Of a DNA stretch of 64,000 nt, positions 43,332 to 51,784 are shown one piece after another (position 1 is the stretch's first letter; each line of letters begins with the position of its first letter). Origin of the DNA: JANQIO01 sp965601975 (GTDB lineage Bacteria; Pseudomonadota; Gammaproteobacteria; Pseudomonadales; Halieaceae). Position numbers and translations under genes: made by a program. Under the pieces are notes generated by a model. That model saw nothing but the letters and a program-made list of their open reading frames with translations, did not search any database and was not told the DNA's origin. The stretch is from assembly GCA_965601975.1 (NCBI GenBank), contig OZ271856.1:1550001-1614000 (forward strand). Reading direction: 5' to 3'.

Positions 43332-45888
43332 CCAGCAACAGGACAGCGGCCGCGGCCATCGATAGCAGCAGCCCGCCGGCGCCATAAATCAGCGGGTGGC
43401 GGGTGTTGATCAGCTTCAGGCGCAGGGTGGTGCGATCGACCTTGATGCCGCGGGTGACAATGGGCTCGAAGTGTTCCCGCAGGGGTTCGTCGGCGAACAG
43501 GTGCACCAGCCGATTCCCCAGGTAAACGATCACGTCGTCGATCATCACGAAATTATTGAAGTACTGGATGCGCGGCCCGCGGCCGACCCGGTAGATGCTG
43601 TTGTGGTCGACCAGCACCAGCTGGTCGCCCAGCCGTCCCAGGTGGCAGCCCGTCGACAGCCGGATGGCGTAACAGTAGCCGCCGATACCGATTAACAGCA
43701 GCGCGACGGCGGCGATCAGGCCAAAGGGGAACCTCGCCACCAGGGCGATGATCAGGCTGAGTGCCGCCAGGCCGCCGACCGCGTAACTCAGCTGCTGTAT
43801 GCGCAGGCCGTAGTTGGGGGCGGGGTCCAGCCAGTCAATGGCCTCGTTGTTGATATCGAACGCGGATTCATCCTGGTCTGCCTTGGCCCGGTAGATCTTG
43901 CCCTGCAGCGACTTGAAGCTGCCGAAGATCATCAGGCCCACGGCGCCCAGGAACAGCAGCAGCATCACCAGGATGCGCAGGGACTGGGCGAATTCGAGCT
44001 GCTCTCGGCGTTGGGTCAGGGTGTCACCGATGGCCTCTTCGCTGAATGGCTTTTCCACCGCGGCATCGGCGGCCACGCGATACACGGTTGATGCTTTGGC
44101 ATCGGGCACCAGCAGCTTGTCGGTCCAGACCACCGGCAGGCCCGGGTGGGCGCCGTCCGGCAGCGCGGCGGCGCGATCGAACTGCCAGCGATCGTCGAAA
44201 CGGAACAGGGCGCGGCCGTCGCCCACCTGCGACAGCACCCACCAGTGGCCCGCCAGCCAGCGCACTGCCAGCGGGGAACCCGGTGCCGCAATTTCGATGT
44301 TGTCCAGCGGCTCCCCGAAATCGGCGCTGTCGGGTTTCAGGACCTGGATGCTGCGCATGTCGCCCTGGGTGAGGTAGAGAATGCCCTCCTGCAATTCGAG
44401 ACTCACCGGCGCCGTCAAATCCCGCTGCCGGCTGGCCAGCACGTTACCGTCGCGGTCGAGCTTGAGCAGTCGCTGACCCGCGACGTCCGCCACGATCAGT
44501 GAGGCCGTGCGCCAGTCGACCACCAGCGCCGCGCCGTCCAGCGGCGCCAGCAGGGTGTCGCAGGTGGCCTGGCGAATATTGCACACATCCAGGGAGCCCG
44601 GGCTGCTTGTGACGTCCAGGGTCGAATGCATCCACTTCGGCACACCGGGGTCGGTGGGTGGTCGCAGGATCAGCAGCTTGCCGTCTGCAAAGAAGTTGAG
44701 CTGCACACCGGGGTCGAGCGCGAGACCCTCGGCGACTGCCAGCTCACCGGGGTTGCCCGCCCGGTCGTGCCACAGCAGCTGATCGTTGACGGCAACCGCG
44801 GGTTTGTCGCTTGCGTCTACCGCCACGCTGCCAAGGCCGTAGTCGGGTGCATGGAAACTCATGGCCCAGAACCTGAGGCCAACGGCAATAAACGCCAGCG
44901 CCATAATGATGGACCCGATGCGAGCGGCGTGGCCGATGTGGTCTTCCTGGGGCGCCTGCGCCCGCGCCGATTCCGGCAGCCTGACGTCGAACAGGTTGGG
45001 TGCGCCCGGCTGGCGACGCTTGCGCGGGGCCGCAGGTGCGGGTTTGCTGGCGGGAACGGCCTTGACCACCCGCTTCGGGTCGGGACGGGGCGCAGCGGGA
45101 GCCGGTTTTTTTGCCACTGTCTTTTTTGCCGCCGGAGCTGAAGCCTTGCCAGGTTTGGCAGCAACTTTTGCCGCGGCCTTGCCGTTCCCGGCCGCCGGTT
45201 TTGGCGGCGCCGTCGGCTTTTTCTGCGCGGCCGGTGCGTTTGCAGGTGTGGGGCGTTTGTCGCCGGTCGCTGCGGGTTTCGCCGCCAGTGCCTTCGCGGC
45301 GACGGGCTTTTTCTCCACCGGGTTTTGGGTAGCGGCTTTTTTCGTGGCCTGTTTCTTCGCCAGCGGCTTTTTCGCTGCCGGTTTCTTTTCCGCAGGCTTC
45401 TTCGCAGTCGGAGCTTTGGCCGCGGGCTTCTTCGTGGCTTTGGGCTTCGCAGCCTTGGCTTTTGCCACCCGCGCGAGTGCTGGCCCGGCCACGGGCTCAG
45501 TGGCTGGCGCAGGTTCGACTTCCGCCTCTGCTGGCGCGGCCAGTGGGGCAGGGCTGTCGGGCTCTCGGCGCGGCGACATCAACGCTTCCGAGATCGGCTT
45601 GACCGACGGCCGGGGCATGTCCAGTGCCTCGGTGATCGGTGTCGCCGCCGCCCGCTCCCGCTCGATCTTCGTGACGATGCCGCGCTTGCGCAGGGCGACG
45701 TAGATCTTTGCGGCGGAATCCTTGTCCAGGTCCCGCCGCAGCACGACGGTCTCGCCGGAGAAAAACGCGTCGATATTGACCGAGGTATCGAAGTGGAAGA
45801 AGGAGGCCAGGGCCTGCTTTGCGGCGTCGAGGTCGGCCCCTGGCAGGGTCTCGCCGCTGAAGCTGATGTTGAATGTTTCCACGGCCAC
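43324..45888 (-). CDS. 854-residue membrane protein with a histone-H1-like Lys/Ala/Pro tail
   Basis: Layout from the N-terminus: a small compact domain (about 1-75, including FFHFDTSVNIDAFFSGETVV and RRDLDKDSAAKIYVALRKRG), then a low-complexity region (about 110-300) of AKKPAEKKPAAKKPLAKKQA-type repeats. A membrane segment follows (about 322-342), then a region resembling a beta-propeller (about 350-610, e.g. LLKLDRDGNVLASRQRDLTA). Three or four further membrane segments lie between about 640 and 852. GTG start with a weak ribosome site. I do not recognise the family; the repeat resembles AlgP or histone-like tails by composition only. Its start faces the tRNA-Thr promoter, and it is convergent with the SDR. 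Confidence 0.72.
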   Translation of the reverse strand: MAVETFNISFSGETLPGADLDAAKQALASFFHFDTSVNIDAFFSGETVVLRRDLDKDSAAKIYVALRKRGIVTKIERERAAATPITEALDMPRPSVKPISEALMSPRREPDSPAPLAAPAEAEVEPAPATEPVAGPALARVAKAKAAKPKATKKPAAKAPTAKKPAEKKPAAKKPLAKKQATKKAATQNPVEKKPVAAKALAAKPAATGDKRPTPANAPAAQKKPTAPPKPAAGNGKAAAKVAAKPGKASAPAAKKTVAKKPAPAAPRPDPKRVVKAVPASKPAPAAPRKRRQPGAPNLFDVRLPESARAQAPQEDHIGHAARIGSIIMALAFIAVGLRFWAMSFHAPDYGLGSVAVDASDKPAVAVNDQLLWHDRAGNPGELAVAEGLALDPGVQLNFFADGKLLILRPPTDPGVPKWMHSTLDVTSSPGSLDVCNIRQATCDTLLAPLDGAALVVDWRTASLIVADVAGQRLLKLDRDGNVLASRQRDLTAPVSLELQEGILYLTQGDMRSIQVLKPDSADFGEPLDNIEIAAPGSPLAVRWLAGHWWVLSQVGDGRALFRFDDRWQFDRAAALPDGAHPGLPVVWTDKLLVPDAKASTVYRVAADAAVEKPFSEEAIGDTLTQRREQLEFAQSLRILVMLLLFLGAVGLMIFGSFKSLQGKIYRAKADQDESAFDINNEAIDWLDPAPNYGLRIQQLSYAVGGLAALSLIIALVARFPFGLIAAVALLLIGIGGYCYAIRLSTGCHLGRLGDQLVLVDHNSIYRVGRGPRIQYFNNFVMIDDVIVYLGNRLVHLFADEPLREHFEPIVTRGIKVDRTTLRLKLINTRHPLIYGAGGLLLSMAAAAVLLLVT

Positions 45889-45906
45889 AATTTACGCGGC
45901 AAACCC

Positions 45907-45935
45907 TTGCGCGACAAGGGGTTGGCGGGTAGACT
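45907..45935 (+). promoter_or_regulatory. Promoter of the tRNA-Thr gene
   Basis: -35 TTGCGC (45907-45912), 17-base spacer, -10 TAGACT (45930-45935), followed by a C-rich discriminator (TCCCGCCC) of the kind found at stringently controlled stable-RNA promoters. Start would be near 45942, about 18 bases before the mature tRNA. Confidence 0.6.
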
Positions 45936-45959
45936 TCCCGCCCTTTCTTGGACCCCTTT

Positions 45960-46035
45960 GCCGGAATAGCTCAGTCGGTAGAGCAGCTCATTCGTAATGA
46001 GAAGGTCGTAGGTTCGATTCCTATTTCCGGCACCA
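45960..46035 (+). tRNA. tRNA-Thr (anticodon CGT)
   Basis: A 76-base cloverleaf with encoded CCA. Acceptor stem GCCGGAA/TTCCGGC, D arm GCTC-AGTCGGTA-GAGC, anticodon arm GCTCA-TTCGTAA-TGAGA with anticodon CGT (reads ACG), variable AGGTC, and T arm GTAGG-TTCGATT-CCTAT. The unpaired first position of the anticodon stem (G-A) is also found in the E. coli tRNA-Thr(CGU), which is otherwise very similar. Single copy, no neighbouring tRNA. Confidence 0.97.
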
Positions 46036-46128
46036 TCTCCCCCAACACTTGATCTGAATCTATTGCCTCGTGCAGTTTCGTGGCAGTAAGTTGGTGCAGC
46101 CTTTTCAGTCCAAATATCAGGAACACAT

Positions 46129-46662
46129 CTGCTGGATTTCCCATACTGGCGGCTCGCCGTCCTCGGCGCAGCGCTGTTGCTTGCGTCCTGCGCGACGGTA
46201 GAGCCTGACACACCCTGGCCGCCGGGCGCGGCGCCGCGTGATCAATTCGTCCAGCACTATCGAGCGGACAAGGCCAATCGGAGCGTGCAGACACAAGAGG
46301 AATACCTGTACTGGGTGAGGCGCTTTTACCTGGGTTATTCCCTGGTGCCGGGCTGGCTCAGTATTACCCACCAGGTGTTGAAGCCGCTGGACGGCGAGTA
46401 TCGCAGCCTGAAAAGCCGGGAGCTCTATGACCTGGGTGAGCGCATTGGCAGCGAATGGGCCAAGGACAACGGTGTCAGGTTGATCGACACACGCACCACG
46501 GCAATCTGGGGCCAGGCTGCACTGGAGGCTGTGCAACGGGACGACCTGGACAACTTCCTGAGGCTTCTGCGCGACGACGTTGAGTCATTGCTGGGCGCTC
46601 AAGCCAGCGTCAAGGACATCTCCTTCGAGCGCTACTACCGTGTCGAGGCTGACCCATTCTGA
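46129..46662 (+). CDS. Putative lipoprotein of unknown function, probable CTG start
   Basis: The frame has no ATG, GTG or TTG upstream of a lipoprotein signal. The only way to include LDFPYWRLAVLGAALLLASC (lipobox LASC) is a CTG start at 46129 or 46132, and an AGGAA site sits 5 bases before the first. TTG at 46177 would remove nearly the whole signal. The mature part, about 155 residues (YWVRRFYLGYSLVPGWLSIT, LYDLGERIGSEWAKDNGVRL), is helical with no motif I know. 93 bases separate it from tRNA-Thr. Confidence 0.65.
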   Translation: MLDFPYWRLAVLGAALLLASCATVEPDTPWPPGAAPRDQFVQHYRADKANRSVQTQEEYLYWVRRFYLGYSLVPGWLSITHQVLKPLDGEYRSLKSRELYDLGERIGSEWAKDNGVRLIDTRTTAIWGQAALEAVQRDDLDNFLRLLRDDVESLLGAQASVKDISFERYYRVEADPF

Positions 46663-46790
46663 TCTCTCACTTGCCTCCAGCGCGCCGTGTTGCCTAAGAC
46701 TTCTAATCGATAGTGCTAGTGCGTCAGTCCCACAGACAGCGGGGGCCTGCCTTCCTAGACTTTGTGGCAACGAAGTAGGGGGAATGAGAC

Positions 46791-47096
46791 ATGTTTCGGG
46801 ACGAGGTACTGACCTGTTCACACTGTCAGGGCGAGATGCACCCGGTGCGGCTGCGCGTTGGCAGGCTACGGGTGTTGTCTGGTGGATTGCTGATGGCCTG
46901 CGGTGTGCTGCTTCTCTTGCAGAGCCCCCCGCAGCCGATACTGGCGATGCCCGCGGTGCTGATGCTGGCGCTGTCCTGGTGGGTGGGGCTGCGCCGTGAA
47001 GGGATCTGGTACTGCACCAGCTGCAGTCACACCTCGCCGCGCAGCGGCCTGCCCATCGATATAGAACAGCGGCGGCAGGCAGAACCCGCCGCCTGA
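46791..47096 (+). CDS. Small membrane protein with two CxxC pairs
   Basis: 101 residues. A CSHC pair at residues 9-12 and a CTSC pair near residue 75 flank two hydrophobic segments (about 28-43 and 48-66). Both pairs would sit on the same side and could form a zinc ribbon or a redox site. The ribosome site AGGGGGAATGAGAC precedes the ATG. I do not recognise the family. The 128-base gap before it holds no feature I can support. Confidence 0.65.
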   Translation: MFRDEVLTCSHCQGEMHPVRLRVGRLRVLSGGLLMACGVLLLLQSPPQPILAMPAVLMLALSWWVGLRREGIWYCTSCSHTSPRSGLPIDIEQRRQAEPAA

Positions 47097-47098
47097 AT

Positions 47099-48379
47099 CT
47101 ACTTCTGCTTGTAGACCTGGCCGCCTTTCATCACGAAATCGACGTCCAGCAGTTCGTCGATATTCTCCAGCGGTGAACCTTCCACGGCGATAATGTCGGC
47201 GTACTTGCCTGTCTCGATGGTGCCGATGCTGTCCGACATCTCCAGCAGGTCTGCGCTGGCGACTGTCGCCGATTCGATCACTTCCATGGGCGTCATGCCT
47301 GCCGCCACCATCAGCTCCGCTTCCCGGGCGTTGTCGCCGTGGAGGGAAACGCCGGAGTCAGTGCCATAGGCGACCTTGACGCCGCTCTTCCAGGCTTTGC
47401 CGAAATTGCCCTGCATGGCGGCGGCGACTTCGATGGCTTTCTTAGACTGCGCTTCGCCCAGTACGCCGGCTTCCGCCAGTTCCCTGGCCGTCTGGCCCGC
47501 GAGCAGGGTGGGGACCAGGTAGGCGCCGCTCTTGCGGAATTCCCGGATCGCCGCGGGACCGGTGTAGGTGCCGTGCTCGATGCTGGCGACGCCGGCCTTG
47601 AGGGCCGCGACAATGCCGTCTTCCTGGTGGGCGTGTGAGGCGACCTTGCGGCCCAGTCGGTCGGCGGCGCGGACGACTTCTTCCAGTTCGTCCTGCTCCA
47701 TCTGCTGGCCGGTGCCGGTGGCGCGTTCGGTCATCACCCCGCCGGTGGAGGTGATCTTGATCCAGTCGGCGCCGTATTTGATCACCTCGCGGGTGGCGCG
47801 GCGGCAGTCGTAGGGGCCGTTGCAGATATGGTGGCCGGTGAGGAACTCGGTAATGTCCGGGCGCAGTCCGCTGATATCCGAGTGACTGGAGGTAGTGCCG
47901 ACGCGGCCGGCGGCGATCAGCCGCGGGCCGTCCACGTAGCCCTTCTCGATCCCGTCGCGCAGGGCGTACATCGCCTGCGGGTAGCGGTAGGACATGTCGC
48001 GCACGGTGGTGAAGCCCGCTTCCAGGGTCATCATGCCGTAGTGCGTGGCGCGCATCAGGATCAGCTCCCGTGACAGTTCCACGTCGTCCAGCTTCTTGCG
48101 CGCGCTGAACTGGATATCCAGGTGTACGTGCATGTCCATCAGCCCCGGCAACACGAACTGGTCGCGCAGGTCGATAACGGTCTCGCCGTCTGCGGGCTTA
48201 ACGAAGCCGGGCTTGATGTCGACGATGCGTTGACCCTCGACGACCACCGTCTGTTCGGTGAGCGGCTTCTCGCCGGGCACGGCCAGCAGGGTGCCGGCGT
48301 GAATCAGGGTGGTCTCCGCCTGCAGGGAATTCGCTACAAGCGCCGTCAGCACGAGCAGGCCATGTTTCAGTGAGTGCAT
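47099..48379 (-). CDS. Exported amidohydrolase family protein (imidazolonepropionase/prolidase-like)
   Basis: 426 residues with a signal peptide ending NSLQA. Metal-dependent hydrolase motifs: the strand-1 HxH in LMDMHVHLDIQ, SHAHQEDGI, SIEHGTYTG and the strand-8 Asp in YGTDSGVSLHGDN, so the binuclear-type metal site is complete. The subgroup is commonly called Xaa-Pro dipeptidase or amidohydrolase; it hydrolyses amide bonds of small peptides or cyclic compounds in the periplasm. It is convergent with the small Cys-pair gene (2-base gap). Confidence 0.9.
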   Translation of the reverse strand: MHSLKHGLLVLTALVANSLQAETTLIHAGTLLAVPGEKPLTEQTVVVEGQRIVDIKPGFVKPADGETVIDLRDQFVLPGLMDMHVHLDIQFSARKKLDDVELSRELILMRATHYGMMTLEAGFTTVRDMSYRYPQAMYALRDGIEKGYVDGPRLIAAGRVGTTSSHSDISGLRPDITEFLTGHHICNGPYDCRRATREVIKYGADWIKITSTGGVMTERATGTGQQMEQDELEEVVRAADRLGRKVASHAHQEDGIVAALKAGVASIEHGTYTGPAAIREFRKSGAYLVPTLLAGQTARELAEAGVLGEAQSKKAIEVAAAMQGNFGKAWKSGVKVAYGTDSGVSLHGDNAREAELMVAAGMTPMEVIESATVASADLLEMSDSIGTIETGKYADIIAVEGSPLENIDELLDVDFVMKGGQVYKQK

Positions 48380-48512
48380 GAGATGTCCTTGTTCTAATAG
48401 TTATTGGCTGGACGGAGTCTAGCAATATTTGCTTCGCTCGCCATGGCCGGGTGCTGCCGTGTCATCCCAATATGCGTTAGGATTAGGATTCAGCAGTTGG
48501 GGGATTTGATGC

Positions 48513-50549
48513 ATGGATAGCGTCAAACTGCTTGCAGTATGTGTACTGACGGTTGTTTGCACCGCGTGCAAGATCGTCCAGACCTCGCCAGAAGGAGGCG
48601 GTATCGTCTCGCGTACCGGCCAGCACGACTGTCCTGCCAATCAAACCTGTGTTCTCAAACTGGATCCCGACGTCGGATTCAGCGATACCTTTACCGCCGA
48701 ACCCCGTGAGGGATTTAGTTTCCTGGGCTGGAAATCCGGCAAGAAATACCTGTGTGGTGGCAGTACTGCCCCTTGCTCTCTTGAGAATATGGACCCTAGC
48801 CTCAGCAAAGCCGAGGTCGAGGTCTACCTTGAGCCTGAGTTCGCCCCGCCCGAGGGTCGGGTGCTGATCTCCAGCTTGACCTTCGCTGCAGACAGCCTCG
48901 AAGAATGTGTGCGGGCGGAAGCAGCGGAGCACGGCTGGTTGTTTGCCGATGAAATGCTCTCACTCACCTGCTCTACGTATAATCTTCGTGGCATAGAGGC
49001 GCTTACAGCACTGCAGACGCTGGATCTCAGCTCGGGTTCAATCACGAATCTCGAACCATTGCGCGGGCTGACGAACATTACATCGCTCGACCTCTCCTAC
49101 AACACAAGCTGGTGCGATGTTCGCGGAATCGACAGGTATGTCTGTGAGGGCGGACTCTACGACCTGGAGCCAATATCAGGGTTCACTCAAGTAAAGAATC
49201 TGAACTTGAGCTACAACATGATCCAATCTGTGTGGGCATTTCGGGACCTCGCGAATTTGGAGCATCTCGATCTCAGTGACAATCTCATCCAGGATGTTTC
49301 TGGGTTAGAGGAGTTGGGCAGACTGAAATGGCTATCCCTAGATCGCAACCCTGTTTGGGGTGAATACAGCTTCAGTAAGCTGACTCAGCTTGAGGAACTC
49401 CGGCTCGAGGAGACTCGTGTAAGGGACATTAACGTGTCCGGCATTTCAAACCTTAAGCACTTGTCAGTCAGCTCGGCTTTCCTGCAAGCACTCGATCTCG
49501 ATGGGCTGGAGAACCTGGAGACGCTGAAGGCGGGCAACGAACTCACTGAGCTGTCCCTCTATGGGCTAAACAAGCTCACTCATCTTGATTTAGGTTACAA
49601 CGAATTTTCAGAATTGGCTCAGCTGAAGGGGCTTTTTAACCTGCCCCACCTCACTGAACTGACCCTCGATAATAACCTTCTGGAGTCCGTGTCCATCACC
49701 GGTACACAGAGGCTGTCAAGTCTCTCCAGTCTTAATCTGGAAGGAAACCCTCTGGCGTCACTCAGTCTCTCGGGTTTGCCGCGCCTTGAAACACTGGACG
49801 CGAGTGATGCATCGCTTACCGATATTCGAGTTTCGGGTACACCCGCGATGAAAAGCCTGGATTTGAGCAAAAACAACTTGGTTAGCCTGGCGGACCTGGA
49901 CTGGATGCCCAAGCTTGTCGAACTCATTATCAACAACAACCAGATTACAGACCTTTCACCGATGGCCTGGAATACAAATATCAGCCATCTCGTGGCCAAC
50001 AATAACCGCATTGATGATATTGGTGCGCTGAGTTCCCTGACGGCGTTGACCTACCTTAATCTCGAAACAAACCAGATCGGAGAAATCGAAGCGTTGAACG
50101 CAATGCCTTTACTGGAAAGCGTCATATTGTCAGAGAACGCGATACGTGAAGTATCACTCACACATCTGAATGCATTGGAGTTCCTGAATTTGCAGTATAA
50201 CCAGATCTCTCGGTTGCAGCTCTCGCATATGGCGAAACTGGATCAGCTCTGGGCCTGGGACAATTCGATAAACGACATACTGCTTGAGGATCTGCCAGTG
50301 CTGACACGTGCCTTGCTGACGAGAAACCAGATTCAGGATCTTGGCGGGCTCACGGGTACACCCTCACTGACGGTGCTTGCTGTTGGAGCTAACCAGATTA
50401 GCGACTTGAGTCCTATGCTGGCTCAACCGCAACTATCAACTCTCTATGTGAATGGGAATCCCGTTTCCTGTGAAGATCTTGAAGCGTTTAGGGAAGCACT
50501 TCCGGATACACGGGTGGTGGGCGAGCAGTGCGACCCGGTCACCCCTTAA
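48513..50549 (+). CDS. Leucine-rich-repeat lipoprotein with InlB-B-repeat-like N-terminal domain
   Basis: 678 residues. The leader LLAVCVLTVVCTAC is a lipobox. Residues about 30-110 (IVSRTGQHDCPANQTC, TAEPREGFSFLGWKSG) resemble a divergent InlB B-repeat. From about 150 to the end run some 20 leucine-rich repeats of 20-22 residues, e.g. LEHLDLSDNLIQDVSGLEEL and LTYLNLETNQIGEIEALNAM, as in bacterial internalin-type LRRs. It probably binds a protein or glycan at the cell surface. Base composition is clearly AT-richer than neighbouring genes. The 133-base gap before it contains only a short TTAGGA duplication (48477-48490). Its end overlaps the convergent gene by 4 bp. Confidence 0.85.
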   Translation: MDSVKLLAVCVLTVVCTACKIVQTSPEGGGIVSRTGQHDCPANQTCVLKLDPDVGFSDTFTAEPREGFSFLGWKSGKKYLCGGSTAPCSLENMDPSLSKAEVEVYLEPEFAPPEGRVLISSLTFAADSLEECVRAEAAEHGWLFADEMLSLTCSTYNLRGIEALTALQTLDLSSGSITNLEPLRGLTNITSLDLSYNTSWCDVRGIDRYVCEGGLYDLEPISGFTQVKNLNLSYNMIQSVWAFRDLANLEHLDLSDNLIQDVSGLEELGRLKWLSLDRNPVWGEYSFSKLTQLEELRLEETRVRDINVSGISNLKHLSVSSAFLQALDLDGLENLETLKAGNELTELSLYGLNKLTHLDLGYNEFSELAQLKGLFNLPHLTELTLDNNLLESVSITGTQRLSSLSSLNLEGNPLASLSLSGLPRLETLDASDASLTDIRVSGTPAMKSLDLSKNNLVSLADLDWMPKLVELIINNNQITDLSPMAWNTNISHLVANNNRIDDIGALSSLTALTYLNLETNQIGEIEALNAMPLLESVILSENAIREVSLTHLNALEFLNLQYNQISRLQLSHMAKLDQLWAWDNSINDILLEDLPVLTRALLTRNQIQDLGGLTGTPSLTVLAVGANQISDLSPMLAQPQLSTLYVNGNPVSCEDLEAFREALPDTRVVGEQCDPVTP

Positions 50550-51775
50550 CTCTCGACAATCTCGAATGTCAGCCCTGCATCTTTCTGCAGCCGCGCGATG
50601 AGCGTCTGGCCCATGGCGGAGGCCGGCGTCCAGAAGCCCCCGCCGCAGTCCAGTTCGTCCTGGGCGAGGCACACGGCCGCTTCGGCCAGCATCTTTGACG
50701 TCGACCCGTAGCCCGGGTCCATGTCGCCGGTGACTTTTACGACCATGTCCTTGTCGCGGTCTTCCGGGTTGATGCCGTAGAGCAGGATCTCGTAGTAGCC
50801 GTTTTCGCGGACCTCCTGGCTGGGCCCTTCGCCGGGCTTGGGCAGGAAGCGTTTGGCGACGGCCCGCAGGGGCGGTATGGCCAGGGCCGCAGTGCCGCCG
50901 GTCATGGCCGCCGCCGACAGTTTGGCCTTCAGCGCCCCGGCGCCCTTCGGTGCCAGCATGGCCTCGTCATAGCGGAAGTCGGTGCCGTAGGCATTGTCCA
51001 TCAGCGCATTGGAGCGGCGTACCACGCGGGTGTTGATGGCGGCCATGACGAAGGGCAGGGTCCAGCGCTCGAAGTCTTCGTCGTAGATGGCGCCGGTCTG
51101 GTCGTTCACGTCCCTGCCGCGGTGGGCGCCTTCCGGGTTCAGCGCGTAGGGGTCTGCCAGCATCTTGCGAAGGGAGCTGTCCCGGGTCGCCTCTTCCAGC
51201 ACGTTGATCAGGCTCGCCACGGTGCCGCCGCTGAAGGTGCCGCTGGCGCCGACGACCCGGTACTTGATGTGGCAGGCGGGGGTGCTGTGGGTGTCCATCA
51301 TGGCGTCCTGCAGAAACAGGACACCCAGGTCCGAGGGAATACTGTCAAAGCCGCAGGTGTGCACGATGCGCGCGCCGCTGGCCTCGGCTTCCTCCTGGTG
51401 GGCGTCGATCATGCGCCGCATCCACTGGGTTTCGCCGGTCAGGTCGCAGTAGTGGGTGCCGGCGTTGACACAGGCAGCCACCAGTTTGGAGCCGTACAGG
51501 GCGTAGGGGCCAACCGTGGTGCAGATGACCTTTGCCTTGCCGGCAAGGTCGTCCAGTGAGCTCTCGTCGTCGCTATCGGCGGTGAGCAGGGGGATGCTGC
51601 TGTTCTGGAGTTCATCGCGCACCTGCTCCAGCTTGCCCAGGCTGCGGCCGGCCATGGCCCAGCGCAGCTCGCCGTCGACGCCGTACTTGTTGAGCAGGTA
51701 CTCGGCAACCAGCTTGCCGGTGAACCCGGTGGCGCCGAACAGGACGACGTCGAACTCTCGATTTCCGTTGGTCAT
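50546..51775 (-). CDS. Saccharopine dehydrogenase family protein (trans-acting enoyl reductase-like)
   Basis: 409 residues. Rossmann start FDVVLFGATGFTGKLVAEYL, then RWAMAGRSLGKLEQV, VICTTVGPYALYG, GTHYCDLTGETQWMRRMID and HTCGFDSIPSDLGVLFL. This is the branch related to mycobacterial trans-acting enoyl reductases rather than lysine-pathway saccharopine dehydrogenase; it is found in many marine gammaproteobacteria without assigned substrate. It likely reduces a double bond in a lipid or polyketide-like chain. It lies 9 bp downstream of the peptide transporter on the same strand. Confidence 0.88.
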   Translation of the reverse strand: MTNGNREFDVVLFGATGFTGKLVAEYLLNKYGVDGELRWAMAGRSLGKLEQVRDELQNSSIPLLTADSDDESSLDDLAGKAKVICTTVGPYALYGSKLVAACVNAGTHYCDLTGETQWMRRMIDAHQEEAEASGARIVHTCGFDSIPSDLGVLFLQDAMMDTHSTPACHIKYRVVGASGTFSGGTVASLINVLEEATRDSSLRKMLADPYALNPEGAHRGRDVNDQTGAIYDEDFERWTLPFVMAAINTRVVRRSNALMDNAYGTDFRYDEAMLAPKGAGALKAKLSAAAMTGGTAALAIPPLRAVAKRFLPKPGEGPSQEVRENGYYEILLYGINPEDRDKDMVVKVTGDMDPGYGSTSKMLAEAAVCLAQDELDCGGGFWTPASAMGQTLIARLQKDAGLTFEIVES

Positions 51776-51784
51776 GCCTTATCC

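Noticed and set aside
45960..46035. tRNA-Thr as an attachment site of an integrated element
   Set aside because: No integrase and no duplicated tRNA 3' end are found in the window; the following genes look chromosomal.
48477..48490. TTAGGATTAGGATT tandem hexamer
   Set aside because: Only two copies; too short to call a repeat array or binding site.
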